Positions 61,266 through 64,000 of a stretch of DNA of 64,000 bases are shown piece by piece. Position numbers and translations under genes: made by a program. The DNA is from Rodentibacter haemolyticus (GTDB lineage: Bacteria > Pseudomonadota > Gammaproteobacteria > Enterobacterales > Pasteurellaceae), in the NCBI RefSeq assembly GCF_015356115.1, contig NZ_CP063056.1, positions 124,001-188,000 on the forward strand, written 5' to 3'. Numbering within the stretch: the first letter of the stretch is position 1; each line of letters starts with the position of its first letter. The notes beneath the pieces were generated by a model. The model made no database searches. It worked only from the letters and a program-made list of their open reading frames with translations, and had not been told where the DNA came from.

Positions 61266-62408
61266 ATGGCCAATGTATCGCTGCGTAATGTCAATAAATC
61301 CTATGGGGATGTCCATATCTCAAGAAATGTCAATTTAGAAATAAATGAGGGTGAGTTTGTTGTATTTGTCGGACCGTCAGGCTGCGGTAAATCAACATTG
61401 TTAAGAATGATTGCCGGGCTTGAAGATATTACTTCCGGTGATTTGTATATCGGTGAAAAACGAATGAACGATGTTGAGCCTGCAAAACGCGGTATCGGAA
61501 TGGTTTTCCAATCTTATGCTTTATATCCTCACCTAAATGTGGCGGATAATATGTCTTTCGGTTTAAAACTGGCAGGTGTCAGTAAACAAGAACGTGAACA
61601 ACGCGTGAACCAAGTAGCGGAAGTCTTACAACTCGCTCATTTACTAGACCGAAAGCCAAAAGCCTTATCAGGTGGCCAGCGTCAACGAGTAGCAATCGGT
61701 CGAACACTCGTCTCTCAGCCCGAGGTATTCCTATTAGACGAGCCTCTTTCAAATCTTGATGCCGGATTGCGCGTACAAATGCGGGTTGAAATATCCAAAT
61801 TACATAAAAAATTGGGTCGTACGATGATTTATGTCACTCACGATCAAGTTGAAGCGATGACTTTAGCAGACAAAATCGTTGTCTTACAAGCCTTAGGAAA
61901 CAATCCCAATATGCTCACTAACGTTGCACAAGTAGGTAAGCCGTTAGAACTTTATCACTATCCGGCAAATCGTTTTGTCGCGGGTTTCATCGGTTCACCA
62001 AAAATGAATTTCTTACCTGTGCGTGCAACAGCCATAGAACCGGAACGGGTTCAAGTGGAATTACCCGATGCTAATCACCATAGCTTTTGGATACCTGTTG
62101 AAGGCAAGGGGGTAAATGAAGGAGAAATGTTATCTCTGGGTATCCGACCTGAACATGTTATCCCCGCTTCACAAGCAAAAGTTCGACTACATGGTATTGT
62201 TCAAGTTGTCGAATTATTAGGGCATGAAACTCAAATACATGTAGAAATACCGGAAATTCATCATCCGGTGTTTGTTTATCGTCAAAATGATATCGTTTTA
62301 GTCAACGAAGGGGATGAAATTGAAATTGGTATTGTGCCGGAGCGTTGCCATTTATTTAAAGAGGACGGCACGGCTTGTAAACGCCTATTTAAAGAAATAG
62401 GCGTATAA
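61266..62408 (+). CDS. malK: Maltose/maltodextrin transport ATPase MalK
   Basis: MalK is the ATPase subunit of MalFGK2 and, in enteric bacteria, also inhibits MalT. The protein is 380 residues. Walker A is GPSGCGKST (36-44), the Q-loop FQSYALYPHLNVADN, the signature LSGGQRQRVAIGR, and Walker B VFLLDEPLSNLDAGLR. The C-terminal regulatory domain is complete (LGIRPEHVIPAS, VVELLGHETQIHVEI). It leads the malK-lamB-malM transcript. Confidence 0.96.
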   Translation: MANVSLRNVNKSYGDVHISRNVNLEINEGEFVVFVGPSGCGKSTLLRMIAGLEDITSGDLYIGEKRMNDVEPAKRGIGMVFQSYALYPHLNVADNMSFGLKLAGVSKQEREQRVNQVAEVLQLAHLLDRKPKALSGGQRQRVAIGRTLVSQPEVFLLDEPLSNLDAGLRVQMRVEISKLHKKLGRTMIYVTHDQVEAMTLADKIVVLQALGNNPNMLTNVAQVGKPLELYHYPANRFVAGFIGSPKMNFLPVRATAIEPERVQVELPDANHHSFWIPVEGKGVNEGEMLSLGIRPEHVIPASQAKVRLHGIVQVVELLGHETQIHVEIPEIHHPVFVYRQNDIVLVNEGDEIEIGIVPERCHLFKEDGTACKRLFKEIGV

Positions 62409-62484
62409 GATTTTTATACGAATAAACAATAACGTTCTTCTTGACAGCTTTTTATCCTAAATTAACCAATAAGAGAGATTTATT

Positions 62485-63756
62485 ATGAATAGTAAAAAAA
62501 CACTACTCGCCACAGCCGTTACCGGCGTGTTAATGGCAACATCCGCAAGCGCGGTCGATTTTCACGGTTATGCCCGTTCCGGTATTGGCTGGACATCCGG
62601 TGGAGGTGAACAAACCGCATTTACCGTTAATGGCGGTGGCTCTAAATACCGTTTAGGTAATGAAGCCGAAACCTACGCAGAATTCAAACTAGGACAAGAA
62701 CTCTACAAAGAAGGAAATAAATCTTTCTATTTAGACTCTAACGTTGCCTATAGTGTCAATCAGCAAGGTGACTGGGAAGATACAAGCCCGGCATTACGTG
62801 AAATCAACGTTCAATTTAAAAACTTTTCCGAATATTTACCTAATGCCACATTATGGGCGGGTAAACGTTTCTATCAACGTCACGACGTACATATGAACGA
62901 CTTCTACTACTGGGATATTTCCGGTCCCGGAGCAGGTGTTGAAAATATTGATTTAGGCTTTGGTAAATTATCCGTTGCCGTCACCCGTAACACGGAGCGT
63001 GATGGCGCTTACGGATGGGAATATAACCCGTTAACCAAAAAATGGGATTCTAGTCGGAAGAAAAATCAAAACGTTTATAACGATGTCTTCGATATTCGTT
63101 TAGCAGACTTAAAAGTAAGTGAAAACGGCCGTTTAGAACTAGGTTTCGACTACGGCAATTCCCATACCAAAAACCACGCCTCCCGTGAACAAGGTGCAAG
63201 CAAGAACGGTTATATGGTTACCTTAGAACATACTCAAGGGGAATTCTTCGGAGGTTTCAATAAATTTACCGCACAATACGCAACGGATTCAATGACTTCT
63301 TGGAGTACCGGACATTCTCAGGGAGGTTCGGTCAATAATAAAGGTCATATGATTCGCTTAATTAACCAAGGTGTCGTTGCTGCTAGCGATAAAATTGATG
63401 TGATGTACGCATTGATTTATGAAAAAACCGACTTAGATAACAGAAAAGGTAAAACCTGGTATTCGGCAGGGGTACGCCCAATGTATAAGTGGACGGATAC
63501 GATGAGTTCATTAGTCGAAGTAGGATATGATCGCATTAAAGATCAAGCTAGTGGCAAAAAAAATGACCTCACTAAAGTTACCCTAGCCCAACAATGGCAA
63601 GCCGACTCAAGTATTTGGGCACGACCTGCAATTCGTGTATTCGGTACTTATGCTCACTGGAATGATAAATTCAATACAGATGTCCGCACCGCTACGGGTT
63701 ACAAAGCAAAAGACAGTGAATTTATCGCCGGCGTTCAGTTTGAAGCTTGGTGGTAA
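62485..63756 (+). CDS. lamB: Maltoporin LamB
   Basis: LamB is the trimeric outer-membrane channel for maltodextrins. The 423-residue precursor has a signal peptide (cut at SASAVDFHGYARSGIGWT), the strict maltoporin N terminus, and ends in the barrel-typical AGVQFEAWW. Aromatic greasy-slide residues are expected but were not individually assigned. It lies 76 bases after malK. Confidence 0.95.
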   Translation: MNSKKTLLATAVTGVLMATSASAVDFHGYARSGIGWTSGGGEQTAFTVNGGGSKYRLGNEAETYAEFKLGQELYKEGNKSFYLDSNVAYSVNQQGDWEDTSPALREINVQFKNFSEYLPNATLWAGKRFYQRHDVHMNDFYYWDISGPGAGVENIDLGFGKLSVAVTRNTERDGAYGWEYNPLTKKWDSSRKKNQNVYNDVFDIRLADLKVSENGRLELGFDYGNSHTKNHASREQGASKNGYMVTLEHTQGEFFGGFNKFTAQYATDSMTSWSTGHSQGGSVNNKGHMIRLINQGVVAASDKIDVMYALIYEKTDLDNRKGKTWYSAGVRPMYKWTDTMSSLVEVGYDRIKDQASGKKNDLTKVTLAQQWQADSSIWARPAIRVFGTYAHWNDKFNTDVRTATGYKAKDSEFIAGVQFEAWW

Positions 63757-63774
63757 TACTTAACTTATAACGTG

Positions 63775-63790
63775 GGGGGATCTCCCCCTT
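63775..63790 (+). other. lamB-malM intercistronic hairpin
   Basis: GGGGGA (63775-63780) and TCCCCC (63783-63788) form a compact stem with TT and more T residues close by. It may reduce read-through into malM or protect lamB mRNA. Confidence 0.6.
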
Positions 63791-63813
63791 CTTTCAAATA
63801 TTATGAGGTTAAT

Positions 63814-64000
63814 ATGAAAAAAACACTTTTTTCCACCGCACTTTTATTGGCTAATATGTTAGTTGTTTTGCCAAGCACTGCAACACCGAATCATATTAAC
63901 TCAACAGTGTTATCACAATTAAACTGGAAAGATGTTTCTTATTCCGAAACATTAACAACCACGTTAAATACACAGCAAAAAGAAGACTTTATTATTCCCT
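63814..64000 (+). CDS. malM: Maltose operon periplasmic protein MalM (partial)
   Basis: Only the first 62 codons are in the window. The signal peptide MKKTLFSTALLLANMLVVLPSTA is clear, followed by NSTVLSQLNWKDVSYSETLTTTLNTQ, which resembles the start of MalM. Position after lamB is the enteric order malK-lamB-malM. MalM is a periplasmic or surface protein of uncertain function. An uptake signal encodes Thr-Ala-Leu in the signal peptide (63835-63843). Confidence 0.82.
   Translation, partial: MKKTLFSTALLLANMLVVLPSTATPNHINSTVLSQLNWKDVSYSETLTTTLNTQQKEDFIIP

Overview
This 64 kb window is chromosomal DNA of a Pasteurellaceae bacterium. The nine-base DNA uptake signal AAGTGCGGT (complement ACCGCACTT), typical of the Haemophilus/Pasteurella/Aggregatibacter branch, occurs dozens of times on both strands. 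Almost every housekeeping protein resembles its H. influenzae counterpart, and the order lrp-ftsK-lolA-rarA, radA, CYTH gene, pit pair, ygiM-cca-lolB-ispE-prs matches what I recall of H. influenzae. I cannot name the species. A complete mal regulon makes H. influenzae itself unlikely.

Layout. 1-660: gene-poor DNA with iteron-like repeats and a 17 bp fragment of a tmRNA 3' end, probably the edge of an element integrated at ssrA. 663-4904: folC, accD, truA, rplY and a DedA gene. 5153-13469: ribE, norM, a TonB-dependent siderophore receptor paired with an SbmA/YddA-like ABC exporter, a Bcr/CflA drug exporter and a secreted SnoaL-like protein. 13538-21587: rarA, lolA, ftsK, lrp, radA and a CYTH gene. 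22162-32337: the accessory heart of the window, a 7.6 kb gene for a giant Ser/Ala-rich trimeric autotransporter adhesin followed by two glycosyltransferase-type genes. 32534-39367: phosphate transport pair, SH3 protein, cca, lolB, ispE and prs. 39693-47657: an eight-gene FTR1/P19-type iron uptake operon. 48673-56998: a lytic transglycosylase, then a surface-polysaccharide cluster with Wzy-like, Wzx-like, GT2, GT25 and pyruvyltransferase genes and elyC. 57083-64000: malG, malF and malE diverging from malK, lamB and malM (cut by the window end).

The most unusual locus is the adhesin. Its stalk is a strict seven-residue repeat (21 bp register) built of near-identical 315 and 525 bp modules. One copy of the 315 bp module is 317 bp long, and this single lesion breaks the reading frame. 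The other two copies are intact, so the frame could be restored by recombination, or the lesion could be an assembly error. The adjacent glycosyltransferases suggest a dedicated system for glycosylating the Ser-rich stalk. A compound simple-sequence repeat (five 10-mers plus six 8-mers) and a long dyad lie upstream.

Intergenic DNA carries two families of small repeats. One is a 150-170 bp palindromic, MITE-like family (five good copies) that tends to sit inside or beside uptake-signal dyads acting as terminators. The other is a pair of elements that resemble Neisseria Correia elements.
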